Positions 1 through 8,985 of a stretch of 64,000 nt of DNA are shown one piece after another (the stretch's first letter is position 1; the number at the start of each line of letters is the position of its first letter). The DNA lies in the NCBI GenBank assembly GCA_951812325.1, contig OX638294.1:1202527-1266526 (forward strand). The letters are read 5' to 3'. The notes beneath the pieces were generated by a model. The model saw only the letters and a list, made by a program, of their open reading frames with translations, did no database searches and was not told the origin of the DNA. A program made the translations under genes and the position numbers. The stretch comes from an uncultured Thermoanaerobaculia bacterium (lineage in GTDB: Bacteria > Acidobacteriota > Thermoanaerobaculia > Multivoradales > Multivoraceae).

Positions 1-17
1 AAGCACGGAGACAACGC

Positions 18-2279
18 ATGGCGGCGATCGGCACCCCCACCAAACTGCTCGAGGGCGAACCCAAGGTCAAGGGCTCGCTGCGCTACTGCGGCGACCTCGA
101 CCGGCCCGGACTACTTCACGCCCGGCTGGTCACCAGCCCCCATGCCCACGCCAGGGTGCTGAGCGTCGACACCGCCGCCGCGGAGGCGATCCCGGGGGTC
201 GCCGCCGTGACCACCGCCGCCGACCTGCCGGAACTGCCGGCCCGGAACCGGCCGACGCTCCTTCTGGCGCGCGAGCGGGTCATCTTCGTCGGTCACCCGG
301 TGGCCCTCGTTCTCGCCGAGAACGAAGCGGCTGCGGCAGACGGCGCCGAAGCCGTCCTCGTCGACTACGAGCCGCTCGAGGCGGTCGTGACGATCGAGCA
401 GGCGGAGGCGGCCGACGCCCCCGCCGTCTGGCCGGACGGCCTCCCCGGCCAGTCCGAGGAGGCAGCCGCGCACGGGGCCGGCGACGTGTCGGAGGAAGAC
501 GAAGCGGCCTCCTCGTCGCCCAACGTGACGAACGCGATGCGCTTCGAGCGCGGCGATCTCGACCGCGGCTTCGCCGAGGCGGACGCGGTCGTCGAAAGGG
601 TCTTCCACACGGCGTCCGTCCATCAGTCCTACATCGAGCCCCACGCCGCCCTGATCGACCCGGACCCGATGGGCAACGGGATGACCGTCTACAGCTCGAC
701 CCAGGCGCCCTTCTTCGTTCGCGACGCGGTTGCCGGAATGGTCGGCCTGTCCCAGGACCAGGTCAAGGTGATCGGCACTCCGGTCGGCGGCGGTTTCGGC
801 GGCAAGTTCGTGCTGTACGAGCCTCTCCTCGCGCTTGCTTCCGTAAAGCACCAGCGGCCCGTCCGCCTCGTGATGACCCGGACCGAAGAGATGCTGGCGG
901 CGACACCCGCTCCTTCGACCCGGATCACGATTCGCGCCGGAGCGAAGCGCAGTGGAGAGCTCACTGCTCTCGAGGCCGACCTGGCGATCGATTGCGGCTG
1001 TTTTCCTTCGTCGATGACCGCCCTGGCCGGGACCCTGCTGGGAAGCTCCTATCAGACCCCGAACCAGGCGGTGGGCGGCTTCGAGGTGACGACGAACAAG
1101 CCGTCGGTCGGCGCCTACCGGGCGCCGCTCGCTCCCCAGGCGGCCTTCGTCGTGGAAACGGTTCTTGACCTGCTCGCTCGCGAACTCGACCTCGACCCGG
1201 TCGAGTTCCGACTGCAGAACGCCTCGGAGAAGGGCAACCCGATGGCGTCCGGGATGCCCTGGGCCGGGATGGGTCAGCGGCAGGTCCTGGAAGCTCTTCG
1301 CGATCACCCGGCCTGGCGCAACCGCGAGCAGGCACGGGCCGAGGGACGAGGCGTCGGCATCGCGCTCGGGGCCTGGCCGGGCGGCACGGAGCCGGCGTCC
1401 GCCGCCTGCGCGTTGCAGACGGACGGCACGCTGAAGGTCCACATCAGCACGGCCGACATCAACGGAACGAACACGAGCATGGCCCTGATGGCGGCCGAGG
1501 CGTTCGGAGTCGATCCGGACAAGGTCACCGTCGCAACGGGAGACACGTCGTCGGGGCCGTACGCCGGCGCTTCGGGCGGCAGCAAGACGATCTACACGGT
1601 CGGCCCGCCCGTCATCCAGGCCGCCCGGGAGGCACGCCGCCAGACGCTGGAACTCGCAGCCGAGACGTTTGAAGCGGACCCCGAGGACCTCGAGATCGTC
1701 GACGGGGCCGTTCAGGTCAAGGGCTCCCCCGACAAGGCGATTCCACTGCGCAAGATCGCCCAGCGGACGATGCGCTTCGGCGGGCGTCAGGCGCCGGTCT
1801 TCGGTCACGGCCGGCACGCCCAGACGAGTCAGGCGCCGGGCTTCTGCGCCCAGCTCGCGGAGGTGCGGGTCGACCGGGAGACCGGACGGGTCGACGTCGA
1901 CCGGGTCGTCGTCATCCAGGACTGCGGCCGGGCGATCAATCCGGCCGCCGTCGAGGGTCAGATGATGGGCGGCGCCCTGCAGGGCGTCGGCTGGGCGCTC
2001 TACGAGGAAATGTCGTACAGTGAAGACGGCCAGTTGTTGACCGCGACATGGAATGACTACGCCCTGCCCGATTTCGGCCAGGGTCCAGTCGAACTCGAGA
2101 CGGTCCTGGTCGAGGTGCCGTCGGAACACGGGCCCTTCGGCGCTCGCGGCGTCGGGGAACCGCCGGTCGTCCCCACCGCGGCTGCGGTCGCCAATGCGAT
2201 CGCCGACGCCTGCGGCGCGCGACCGGCGCAACTGCCGATGACGCCGCCCAGGATCCTCGCCGCGCTGAACGGAGCCTGA
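18..2279 (+). CDS. Xanthine dehydrogenase-family molybdopterin-binding subunit
   Basis: This is the large, molybdenum-cofactor-binding subunit of a molybdenum hydroxylase (xanthine dehydrogenase, aldehyde oxidase and CO dehydrogenase large-chain family), 753 aa and close to the usual length. The N-terminal aldehyde oxidase/xanthine dehydrogenase a/b hammerhead domain covers about residues 10-130. The rest is the molybdopterin-binding domain, with the glycine-rich PVGGGFGGKF motif near residue 255, GAYRAPLAPQA near 365, and the C-terminal GVGEPPVVPTAA segment whose Glu matches the family's catalytic glutamate. The start at 18 follows a GGAG ribosome site at 7-10. The FAD and 2Fe-2S subunits that normally accompany it are not downstream; they may lie upstream, outside the window. 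The substrate cannot be read from the sequence. Confidence 0.9.
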   Translation: MAAIGTPTKLLEGEPKVKGSLRYCGDLDRPGLLHARLVTSPHAHARVLSVDTAAAEAIPGVAAVTTAADLPELPARNRPTLLLARERVIFVGHPVALVLAENEAAAADGAEAVLVDYEPLEAVVTIEQAEAADAPAVWPDGLPGQSEEAAAHGAGDVSEEDEAASSSPNVTNAMRFERGDLDRGFAEADAVVERVFHTASVHQSYIEPHAALIDPDPMGNGMTVYSSTQAPFFVRDAVAGMVGLSQDQVKVIGTPVGGGFGGKFVLYEPLLALASVKHQRPVRLVMTRTEEMLAATPAPSTRITIRAGAKRSGELTALEADLAIDCGCFPSSMTALAGTLLGSSYQTPNQAVGGFEVTTNKPSVGAYRAPLAPQAAFVVETVLDLLARELDLDPVEFRLQNASEKGNPMASGMPWAGMGQRQVLEALRDHPAWRNREQARAEGRGVGIALGAWPGGTEPASAACALQTDGTLKVHISTADINGTNTSMALMAAEAFGVDPDKVTVATGDTSSGPYAGASGGSKTIYTVGPPVIQAAREARRQTLELAAETFEADPEDLEIVDGAVQVKGSPDKAIPLRKIAQRTMRFGGRQAPVFGHGRHAQTSQAPGFCAQLAEVRVDRETGRVDVDRVVVIQDCGRAINPAAVEGQMMGGALQGVGWALYEEMSYSEDGQLLTATWNDYALPDFGQGPVELETVLVEVPSEHGPFGARGVGEPPVVPTAAAVANAIADACGARPAQLPMTPPRILAALNGA

Positions 2280-2402
2280 ACCACAGCCCAGGCGCCGGGC
2301 GCTACTGCCAAACCGGGCTCCACGATCTCGGCCACGCCACCGGCCATCCCGATCGCCTGAAACGCGACACCCTCGGCAAGCTGTTCGGCAGCCCCGACTT
2401 CC

Positions 2403-2497
2403 TGCGGGCGCGGCTACACTGCGGGCGCGGCTACACTGCGGACACGGCTACCCGTGCGGGCACAGCTACACTGCGGGCGCGGCTACACTGCGGGCGG
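2403..2497. repeat. 17-bp tandem repeat upstream of a membrane protein gene
   Basis: About five and a half head-to-tail copies of a 17-bp unit reading TGCGGGCGCGGCTACAC, the third and fourth diverged and the fourth with one inserted base. The array ends 1-2 bp before the probable ATG of the next gene, so it occupies that gene's 5' leader and would hide or replace a normal ribosome-binding site. An upstream GTG at 2454 is in frame through the last copies, so a longer N-terminus cannot be excluded. Confidence 0.8.
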
Positions 2498-2498
2498 A

Positions 2499-4694
2499 AT
2501 GGTCCGCGGGAGTATCGAGATCTGGGCTCTGGCGGCTGCCGGCCTGCTCGGTGCGGCCGCGCTCGGTGCGCCGCTCCTGGGCGTTGCCGGCTGGCAGCCC
2601 CTGTGCGTGGGCGCCGCGGCGGCGCTCGCCCTTCTCTACGTGGTCCGCCGCGTTCTGGCGCTGGAACCGCTTCTCGACCGCCCGACCGCCTCCGGAAGGC
2701 CGCCGCTCGTCTTCCTGCTCCTGCCCTTCGCCTTCTACCTGGCGCTGATTCCCTGGTCGATCGGAGAACGGGCGCCGGACGGCGACGAGCCCTGGTTTCT
2801 CCTCGTCACCCACAGCATCGCGCACGACTTCGACCGCGACCTCGCGAACAACTACCGCGACGAGGACTCGCTCGCCTTCATGCCGCGAGCGATCGAGCCG
2901 CAGCCCGGAGACCCCGAAGGGCCCGACGGCGCCCTCTACTCGCGGCACGGCGCCGTCCTGCAGACCGTGTTGGCCCCGGCCTACCGGCTCGGCGGCCGAG
3001 CCGGAGCGATCGTCGTGATCGCGGCCCTGGCCGCCCTTGCCGCTTGGCTCTTCCTCGATCTGACCGCCTTCAGCCAGGACGCCCGCGCGCGGCTGATCGC
3101 CTACCTCATCTTCGGCTTCGCCGCGCCCTTCCTGATCTACAGCCAGCAGATCTGGGCCGAAGTCGCCGCCGTTCTCCTCGCGGTCGCAGCCCTGCGCTGG
3201 ATCAACCGGCTCACTCGCCACCGGCGCGAACCGGCGGCGGGACCCGGGCGCGACGACCGGATCGTCTGGCTGCTGCTCGCCCTGGCGCTGGCCTTGATGC
3301 CGGCGCTCAAGCTCCGTCTCGTTCTGGTCAGCGCGGCCCTCGCCCTGATCTGCGTCCTGCGTCTTGCGCCCGGTCTCCGCCGGCGCGGCGCGCTGGTCCT
3401 GGCGGCGGTCCTTGCTCCGACCGGCGCCCTGGTCCTGTGGTGGAACCGCGCCACCTTCGGCACCGTGCTCGGCATGCACTCCTGGAGCGAGCTGGAGCTC
3501 TACCGGGAATCCGCCATGTCGATGGCGCTCGGCCTGAACGGACTGTTCTTCGATCTCGCCTACGGCCTGGTCGCCTGCGCACCGATCTGGCTGCTCCTGT
3601 TTCCCGCCGCCGTCGTGGCCTGGCGGCACAACCGCCGCCTCCTCTACGAAGTCGCGCTGATTGCCGCGCCGACGGTGCTGCTGGTCGCCTCCCGTTCCGA
3701 ATGGTACGGCGGCTGGTCGCCGCCCTTCCGCTACGGCCTCGTCCTGCTGCCCTTCCTCGCCCTGCTGCTGGTACCGCTGTTCGAACGGCGACTCGATTCC
3801 GGCGGCGCCGCCCCGGCTGCCGGTTCGGCAACGCTACCGGGGGGACGGAGGGTGAACACCTTCGTCGGCATGGCGATCAACACGCGTCGCGCGACGAGTA
3901 GACGAGCAACGGTAGGCCCCGCTACCGGCGCTGACGTCGGCGCGCTACCGGCGGGCGTCTCGACCCTCGCCCTGGTCCTGGCCCTCCTGAGCGGGGCGCT
4001 GGCGGTGCTCTACATCGTGGAACCGGGCTGGACCTACAACCTGGCCGACGGCCGCCACCACCTGGTCCACTACCTGGAGGCGCGAAGCGGCGTCGATTTC
4101 GCGCGCTTTCTGCCCTCGGCCACCCGGCCCCGGGCTGCCACCTGGCTTGTGCCGCTCGCGGCCATCTGCCTGGCTCTGGCTGCCGGACGCGTCCGGCACA
4201 AGGCCTTCGCGGCGGCGCTGGCCGCCGTGCCCGCGCTCGCCCTCGCCGTCCTGCCGGTCCTCGCCGGCGCCCTGCCGACGCGGCAGGTGGAGGTCGAGAG
4301 CGCCGCGGTCGACCGGACCGGCGGCAATCCGGAGCCCGCACGATGGACGATGGACCGCACACGCTACCCGGAAGCCTGGGTGCTCCCCGAGGGCGCCCGA
4401 GCCGAAGCCACCGTCATTCCTGGCGGCAACGAGGTCGAACTGACCGTGACCGTCCGGCCGGTGCGAAACCGTCCGGCGCCTCTCACGCTGGTCGCCCGCT
4501 CCGGCCGCCGCGAGATCGGTCGTCTGGCGTTTCCCGGCGACAACGGCGAAGCGGCAGCCTGGCACACGCGCAAGCTCCCGACCGCGACGTGGACTTCAGG
4601 CGCTCCCCTCGTCCTCGAAGTCCCCCACGACGGCGGCGAAGCCCTGCCGCCGAACGGCGTCGCGGTCGACCGGGTCGACCTCCGCTGGCACTGA
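2499..4694 (+). CDS. Polytopic membrane protein, possibly GT39-like glycosyltransferase
   Basis: This is a 731-aa integral membrane protein with roughly a dozen hydrophobic segments through about residue 620. After the second segment there is an acidic extracytoplasmic loop containing GDEPWFLLVTHSIAHDFDRD and a following NNYRDED. That loop resembles the aspartate-rich first loop of lipid-phosphosugar-dependent glycosyltransferases (GT39/PMT/ArnT type). The C-terminal 120 residues are soluble and look like a beta-sandwich. A poorly conserved polar stretch near residues 440-490 interrupts the membrane domain and may be an expansion. ATG 2499 is preferred over the in-frame GTG at 2454, which lies inside a tandem repeat. 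Membrane location is certain from sequence; glycosyl transfer is inference from one loop. Confidence 0.65.
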   Translation: MVRGSIEIWALAAAGLLGAAALGAPLLGVAGWQPLCVGAAAALALLYVVRRVLALEPLLDRPTASGRPPLVFLLLPFAFYLALIPWSIGERAPDGDEPWFLLVTHSIAHDFDRDLANNYRDEDSLAFMPRAIEPQPGDPEGPDGALYSRHGAVLQTVLAPAYRLGGRAGAIVVIAALAALAAWLFLDLTAFSQDARARLIAYLIFGFAAPFLIYSQQIWAEVAAVLLAVAALRWINRLTRHRREPAAGPGRDDRIVWLLLALALALMPALKLRLVLVSAALALICVLRLAPGLRRRGALVLAAVLAPTGALVLWWNRATFGTVLGMHSWSELELYRESAMSMALGLNGLFFDLAYGLVACAPIWLLLFPAAVVAWRHNRRLLYEVALIAAPTVLLVASRSEWYGGWSPPFRYGLVLLPFLALLLVPLFERRLDSGGAAPAAGSATLPGGRRVNTFVGMAINTRRATSRRATVGPATGADVGALPAGVSTLALVLALLSGALAVLYIVEPGWTYNLADGRHHLVHYLEARSGVDFARFLPSATRPRAATWLVPLAAICLALAAGRVRHKAFAAALAAVPALALAVLPVLAGALPTRQVEVESAAVDRTGGNPEPARWTMDRTRYPEAWVLPEGARAEATVIPGGNEVELTVTVRPVRNRPAPLTLVARSGRREIGRLAFPGDNGEAAAWHTRKLPTATWTSGAPLVLEVPHDGGEALPPNGVAVDRVDLRWH

Positions 4695-4902
4695 CCCTGA
4701 ACGGCCAGGTCGCTCGGGACGGACGCCCCACCGTTCTCTGTGCGACGCGGACTGCTGCCGCGGGCTTCGACCGGCTGATGCACAGCGGAAGCGCTGTTCC
4801 CAGGGCCGTGATCACCGTCGACCTGTTCGGCCAGCCGATGCCCGAGCATCCGCTCGGCGAATGGGCGGCGGCAAGGGACATCTACCGGGCGGAATGGCCG
4901 GA

Positions 4903-6018
4903 TCAGGGACGAACTTCGTAGTAGAGGTTGGCCGGATCCTCGAAGTCGTGCATCCGGAAGCGGGTGAAGCCGCCTTCACGCACCATCCGCTCGGCGACCA
5001 CCGGGTTGAAGCCCAGGGTTCCGAGGCCGAGGCCGTCGGGCTCGGACAGAGCGGACGACATGCAGGCCGAAACGGAGAACCCGTAGAGCAGCGCGAGCAC
5101 CGGGTTGCGCAGGTTGTCCTTGAACCGGGGGCTGCTCCGGATGTCCTTGATCAGCCAGGCGCCGTCGTCCCGGATGGCGCCGCGGATGGCCGAAATCACG
5201 AGATCCGGCCGCGTCATGTCGTGGACGCAGTCGAAGGTCACGACCAGGTCGAAGGTCGGCGCCGCCGGCAGATCCTCGCCGCGCGCGACCCGCCATTCGA
5301 CGTTGTCCACTCCGGCTTCCCGAGTGCGCTCACGGGCAATCTCGATCGCATGCTCGGACGGGTCGTAGCCGACGAAGCGCGACGCCGGAAAGGCGCGCGC
5401 CAGCGAGAGCAGCGCCACGCCGCCGCCGCAGCCGACGTCGACGACATCGATGCCTGCACGCAGGCGCTCCTCGACACCGTCAAGCGCCGGAATGATCCGC
5501 GGCACCAGCGCCTGACGGGTCCACGGCCCGAGCATCCGCTCGGTGCGATGGGCGGCGCAGGGTCCGAGCCGCTGATAGGAGAGGCCAACACCGGTTTGGA
5601 ACGCTTCCGCCAAACCGTCGATCACGTCGTGGCTGGGCGGATAGCCGAAGGCGCCGCCCGCGAAGGCAACCGAGCCCTCCTCGTCGGCCAAAACCGCGGC
5701 CCCCACATCGGTGAGCTCGAAGCGCGGCTCACCGCCGTTCTCCGCGCCGTGGTACTCGATCAGGCCGGCCGCGGTCTGGCCGCGCAACCACTCAAGCAAC
5801 CAGCGTTCCTTGAGCCCGCTCGCCTCGGCCAGCTCGGCAACGGTTACCGGTCCCCGGCCCTGCAGCGTCCGGTAGATCCCCAGGCGGTCGCCGAGGTGGA
5901 TCATCAGGGAAACCAGTTCGCCCTGCTTGTACTGCCACACCTTGAGGCCGAAGGCGCCGACCTGTTCCGGGTCGAGCCGGCCGTAGAGGCTCTGCGTGCC
6001 TGTGTCGTCGTCAGTCAT
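4903..6018 (-). CDS. SAM-dependent methyltransferase with N-terminal winged helix
   Basis: This 371-aa protein has two parts. Residues about 25-110 form a winged-helix region (GPVTVAELAEASGLKERWLLEWL), as in O-methyltransferase-like and Rv2258c-type proteins. Residues about 165-300 are a class I Rossmann methyltransferase with SAM motif I VVDVGCGGGVALL, an acidic residue ending strand two (FVGYDPS) and a VVTFDCVHD motif-IV-like segment. The start ATG at 6018 sits just after a strong GGAGGAG ribosome site, so the in-frame extension upstream to 6075 is rejected. It is convergent with the membrane protein gene and divergent from the dehydrogenase cluster. Substrate unknown. Confidence 0.85.
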   Translation of the reverse strand: MTDDDTGTQSLYGRLDPEQVGAFGLKVWQYKQGELVSLMIHLGDRLGIYRTLQGRGPVTVAELAEASGLKERWLLEWLRGQTAAGLIEYHGAENGGEPRFELTDVGAAVLADEEGSVAFAGGAFGYPPSHDVIDGLAEAFQTGVGLSYQRLGPCAAHRTERMLGPWTRQALVPRIIPALDGVEERLRAGIDVVDVGCGGGVALLSLARAFPASRFVGYDPSEHAIEIARERTREAGVDNVEWRVARGEDLPAAPTFDLVVTFDCVHDMTRPDLVISAIRGAIRDDGAWLIKDIRSSPRFKDNLRNPVLALLYGFSVSACMSSALSEPDGLGLGTLGFNPVVAERMVREGGFTRFRMHDFEDPANLYYEVRP

Positions 6019-6230
6019 TTCTCCTCCGACCCCGCGAGCCCGCCTGCGCCGGCGCCGTTCCGCCCAGGCGAGCACCCGGACCTGCAGTCTCTCCGCTCCA
6101 CCAGGAGGCCCTGGCCGAGCCGCAAACGCGATGGAACGGACAGCACGGTATCATCCGCGGTCGCGCGAACCGTGGTGTCCGAGCCTCGCGCCAGACATCT
6201 CGGACTACAAAACGGGAGGGGAGAGTGTCG

Positions 6231-8135
6231 ATGCGAGTCAAGCCGCTTCAAGGGACAGAGAACGCCGGAACCGTGAAGACCCGGCAACGCGAACCTCATT
6301 CGCGATCTGCCGACCCTCGAAACCAGGAGTGCCCCGGCCCGAGCGCACTTCGGGGCCTGGCAGCGCAGCGGCGCCATCCAACACCCCGCCGATCAGGCAC
6401 TCACCGAAAGCGCCGCCCAATCTGCGCAACGATCGGTCTGGCGGCTCTGGCGATCCCGCTCGCTGCCCAGGAGGAAGGCGTGGCCGCGCCACCCCGGAAC
6501 CACTGGCCGGCGGCGACCGAGGTGGGCGACGGCGCCGGACCCGTCGGGCAGGCACTTCTCGAAGAGGCGCCGACCCGCGAGTCCTGGCTCCACTACGGCG
6601 GCAACTACGCGAGCTGGCGCCATTCGCCGATCACCGAGTTGACCCCGGAGAGCGCGTCGAACCTGCGCCTCGCCTGGATCGCGCAGACCGGCGTCGCCGG
6701 CCAGCTCGAATCCTCTCCCGTGGTCTACGACGGCGTGCTCTACCTGACCTCGTCGATGAACCGCCTGCTCGCCTACGACGCGGGAGACGGGAGCCTGCTC
6801 TGGCGCTACGACCACGAGAACCCCTCCGACCTGCGGATCTGCTGCGGCCCGGTGAACCGCGGCGTCGGCATCTCCGGCGACCTCGTCGTGATGGGCACCC
6901 TGGACGCCCGTCTGCTGGCCTTCCACCGCAAGACCGGCGAACTCGCCTGGGACATCGAGGTCATTCCCTACGCCAAGGGCTTCTCCATCACCTCGGCCCC
7001 GCTCATCGCGGAGGGCGTCGTCGTCATCGGCATCGGCGGCGGCGAGTACGGCGTCCGGGGCTTCTTCGACGGCTACGACCTGGAGACCGGCGAGCTCCTC
7101 TGGCGCCACTACACGGTGCCGGACACAGGCGAACCGGGCGTCGAGACCTGGGCCGGCGAGTCGTACAAGACCGGCGGCGCCGCCACCTGGGCGACCGGCA
7201 GCTACGACCCGGCGACGAAGACCCTCTTCTGGACGACCGGCAACCCCTCGCCCGACTGGAGCGGCGACACGCGGGCCGGCGACAACCTCTACAGCGACAG
7301 CGTGCTCGCGGTCGACATCGAGACCGGCGAGCGCAAGTGGCACTTCCAGTTCACGCCCCACGACCTGTGGGACTACGACGGCAACTCCGAGGTCTGGCTG
7401 GTCGACGTCCAGGTCAACGAGCAGACCGTCCCGGCCCTGGTGCAGGCGAATCGCAACGGCTACTTCTACGTCCTGGACCGCCGCGACGGCAGCTTCCTGC
7501 ATGCCAGCCAGTACGTCCACCAGTTGAACTGGGCGACGCTGGACGAGAACGGCCGACCCGTCGTCAACCCCGCGATGAAGCCAACCGAGGAGCCGACCCA
7601 GCGCGTCTGCCCCGGCCTCGCCGGCGGCAACAACGCCGCATACGCCGGCGCCTACAACCCGGACACAGGTCTCGCCTACGTGCCGACGATCGAGAGTTGC
7701 ATGATGTTCCGCAAGGGCGTCGTCGTCTTCGTCGAGGGGATTCCGTTCTTCGGCGGCGAGCCGATCCCGACTGACACCGCCGAAGGAAAGTCCTACGGCC
7801 ACCTGTCGGCCATCGACGTGAGCACCGGCGAGACGAAGTGGGCGTACCGGGATCCGGTGCCGATGCTCGCCGGCGTGCTCAGCACCGCGGGCGGCCTGGT
7901 CGTCACGGGCAACGCCAGCGGCCACCTCCTCGGTTTCGACGCCGAGACCGGCGAGGAGGCGTGGCGCTACCAGACCGGCTCCGGCATCCGCAGCCATCCG
8001 ATCGCCTACGAGTACGAAGGCCGGACCTTCCTCGCCGTCGGCTCCGGCGGCGGCGGCATCGTCCAGACCACGGTCGGCACGGCGCCGTCCCTGCCGGAAG
8101 GCAGCGTCCTGCTGGTCTTCGAACTCGCGCAGTGA
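6231..8135 (+). CDS. PQQ-dependent alcohol dehydrogenase (quinoprotein)
   Basis: This is a periplasmic quinoprotein dehydrogenase of about 634 aa, oxidising a primary alcohol and passing electrons to a c-type cytochrome. Beta-propeller tryptophan-docking repeats (AYDAGDGSLLWRYD, GFDAETGEEAWRYQ and others) run the full length. The adjacent-cysteine ring CC in RICCGPVN, near residue 205, matches the vicinal disulphide over PQQ in this family. The conserved TPHDLWDYDG segment is also present. A hydrophobic signal-like stretch (CATIGLAALAIPLAAQ) starts only about 60 residues in, so the N-terminus is unusually long. ATG 6231 follows a GGGAGGGGAG site; GTG 6225 is an alternative. The next gene overlaps it, and a binding protein plus cytochrome follow, the arrangement of methanol or alcohol dehydrogenase clusters. 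Whether the metal is Ca or a lanthanide is not decided here. Confidence 0.9.
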   Translation: MRVKPLQGTENAGTVKTRQREPHSRSADPRNQECPGPSALRGLAAQRRHPTPRRSGTHRKRRPICATIGLAALAIPLAAQEEGVAAPPRNHWPAATEVGDGAGPVGQALLEEAPTRESWLHYGGNYASWRHSPITELTPESASNLRLAWIAQTGVAGQLESSPVVYDGVLYLTSSMNRLLAYDAGDGSLLWRYDHENPSDLRICCGPVNRGVGISGDLVVMGTLDARLLAFHRKTGELAWDIEVIPYAKGFSITSAPLIAEGVVVIGIGGGEYGVRGFFDGYDLETGELLWRHYTVPDTGEPGVETWAGESYKTGGAATWATGSYDPATKTLFWTTGNPSPDWSGDTRAGDNLYSDSVLAVDIETGERKWHFQFTPHDLWDYDGNSEVWLVDVQVNEQTVPALVQANRNGYFYVLDRRDGSFLHASQYVHQLNWATLDENGRPVVNPAMKPTEEPTQRVCPGLAGGNNAAYAGAYNPDTGLAYVPTIESCMMFRKGVVVFVEGIPFFGGEPIPTDTAEGKSYGHLSAIDVSTGETKWAYRDPVPMLAGVLSTAGGLVVTGNASGHLLGFDAETGEEAWRYQTGSGIRSHPIAYEYEGRTFLAVGSGGGGIVQTTVGTAPSLPEGSVLLVFELAQ

Positions 8136-8950
8136 TCCGAATGGCGCCGCCGGCCGGCGCACTCTCGATCCTCCTATGGGCAGCCGTCCCCGTTCAGGCG
8201 CAGGACCTCCGCGTGTGCCTGCTCGAGGACGATCTGCCGCGGGCTCACCGCGCAAGCGCCTCCGGCTTCGACCACGACCTCTTCCGTGAGGCGGCAAACC
8301 GCCTTGGGCGCGACTTCGTGCCCGTATGGCGCCCGAACGCGCCGCCCTACTCCGAGATCGACGATACGGACCTGCCCTTCGACGAACTCCTGGACGGCGT
8401 TTGCGACCTCGTGCCCTCCGTGCCGGGCGAGCTCGCACTGGGCCGGCTGGCCGCGGCAATCGACCTCAGCCAGCCGTACTACGCGGCCGCTTTCGAGATC
8501 TACATGCCGCCGATGGACCGTCTCGAATGGACCGCCTTGCCGGAGGTCGCAGCCGGCCACCGGGTAGCGGTTCGCCTGCAGTCCCTCGGACATTTCGCGG
8601 CCGAATGGGCAGGGCTCGACTGGATCTCGCGGCCAACCGCGGCAGACGTGGCCGCGGCCGTGGACGACGGCCGGGCAACCGCCGCACTCATCTGGGGACC
8701 GGCGCTCGGGCGACTCGGGAAGGCGCCCGTGCCCGAGTTCGAACCACCGCCCGGCCTGCGCTTCAACGAGCACGCCGCGATGCGTTCCGGCGACAGCCTT
8801 GGTCTCGCGATCGAGCGGACGTTCGACGAGCTGCGTCGCGACGGTACGCTGAAGCGGCTTGCCGAGCGCTACGGCATCTTCCGAACCGAACCCTTCCCCA
8901 CCGTGTCCTCACCGGCCGCGATTCGCGCGCTTGGCGCGGGCGCCCGGTAG
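8132..8950 (+). CDS. Periplasmic substrate-binding-like protein of PQQ dehydrogenase cluster (XoxJ/MoxJ-like)
   Basis: A 272-aa exported protein of the family 3 solute-binding fold. It has a signal peptide ending around PVQAQ, then the strand DLRVCLLEDDLP, the lobe motif GFDHDLFREAANRLG, and a C-terminal SLGLAIERTFDELRRDGTLKRLAERYGI helix pattern typical of such proteins. Its GTG start overlaps the stop of the PQQ dehydrogenase (GTGA at 8132-8135); ATG 8141 is an alternative. Proteins of this type beside PQQ methanol dehydrogenases (MoxJ, XoxJ) are thought to help mature or activate the enzyme rather than serve uptake. That role is inferred here from position. A 79-bp piece of this gene (8657-8735) is copied at 15988-16066. 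Confidence 0.75.
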   Translation: MIRMAPPAGALSILLWAAVPVQAQDLRVCLLEDDLPRAHRASASGFDHDLFREAANRLGRDFVPVWRPNAPPYSEIDDTDLPFDELLDGVCDLVPSVPGELALGRLAAAIDLSQPYYAAAFEIYMPPMDRLEWTALPEVAAGHRVAVRLQSLGHFAAEWAGLDWISRPTAADVAAAVDDGRATAALIWGPALGRLGKAPVPEFEPPPGLRFNEHAAMRSGDSLGLAIERTFDELRRDGTLKRLAERYGIFRTEPFPTVSSPAAIRALGAGAR

Positions 8951-8985
8951 AACCCTGTAGAGCCGAGGGAGCCGACATCGTGTCC

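Noticed and set aside
111..2231. 706-aa minus-strand open frame opposite the molybdenum hydroxylase gene, and many similar long antisense frames elsewhere
   Set aside because: Very high GC at third positions produces long antisense frames. Their composition is Arg/Gly/Asp-rich without motifs, while the sense strand has clear family motifs.
6231..8135. Assigning the PQQ dehydrogenase as lanthanide-dependent XoxF
   Set aside because: I could not align the metal-site residues securely by eye, so the gene is left as a general PQQ alcohol dehydrogenase.
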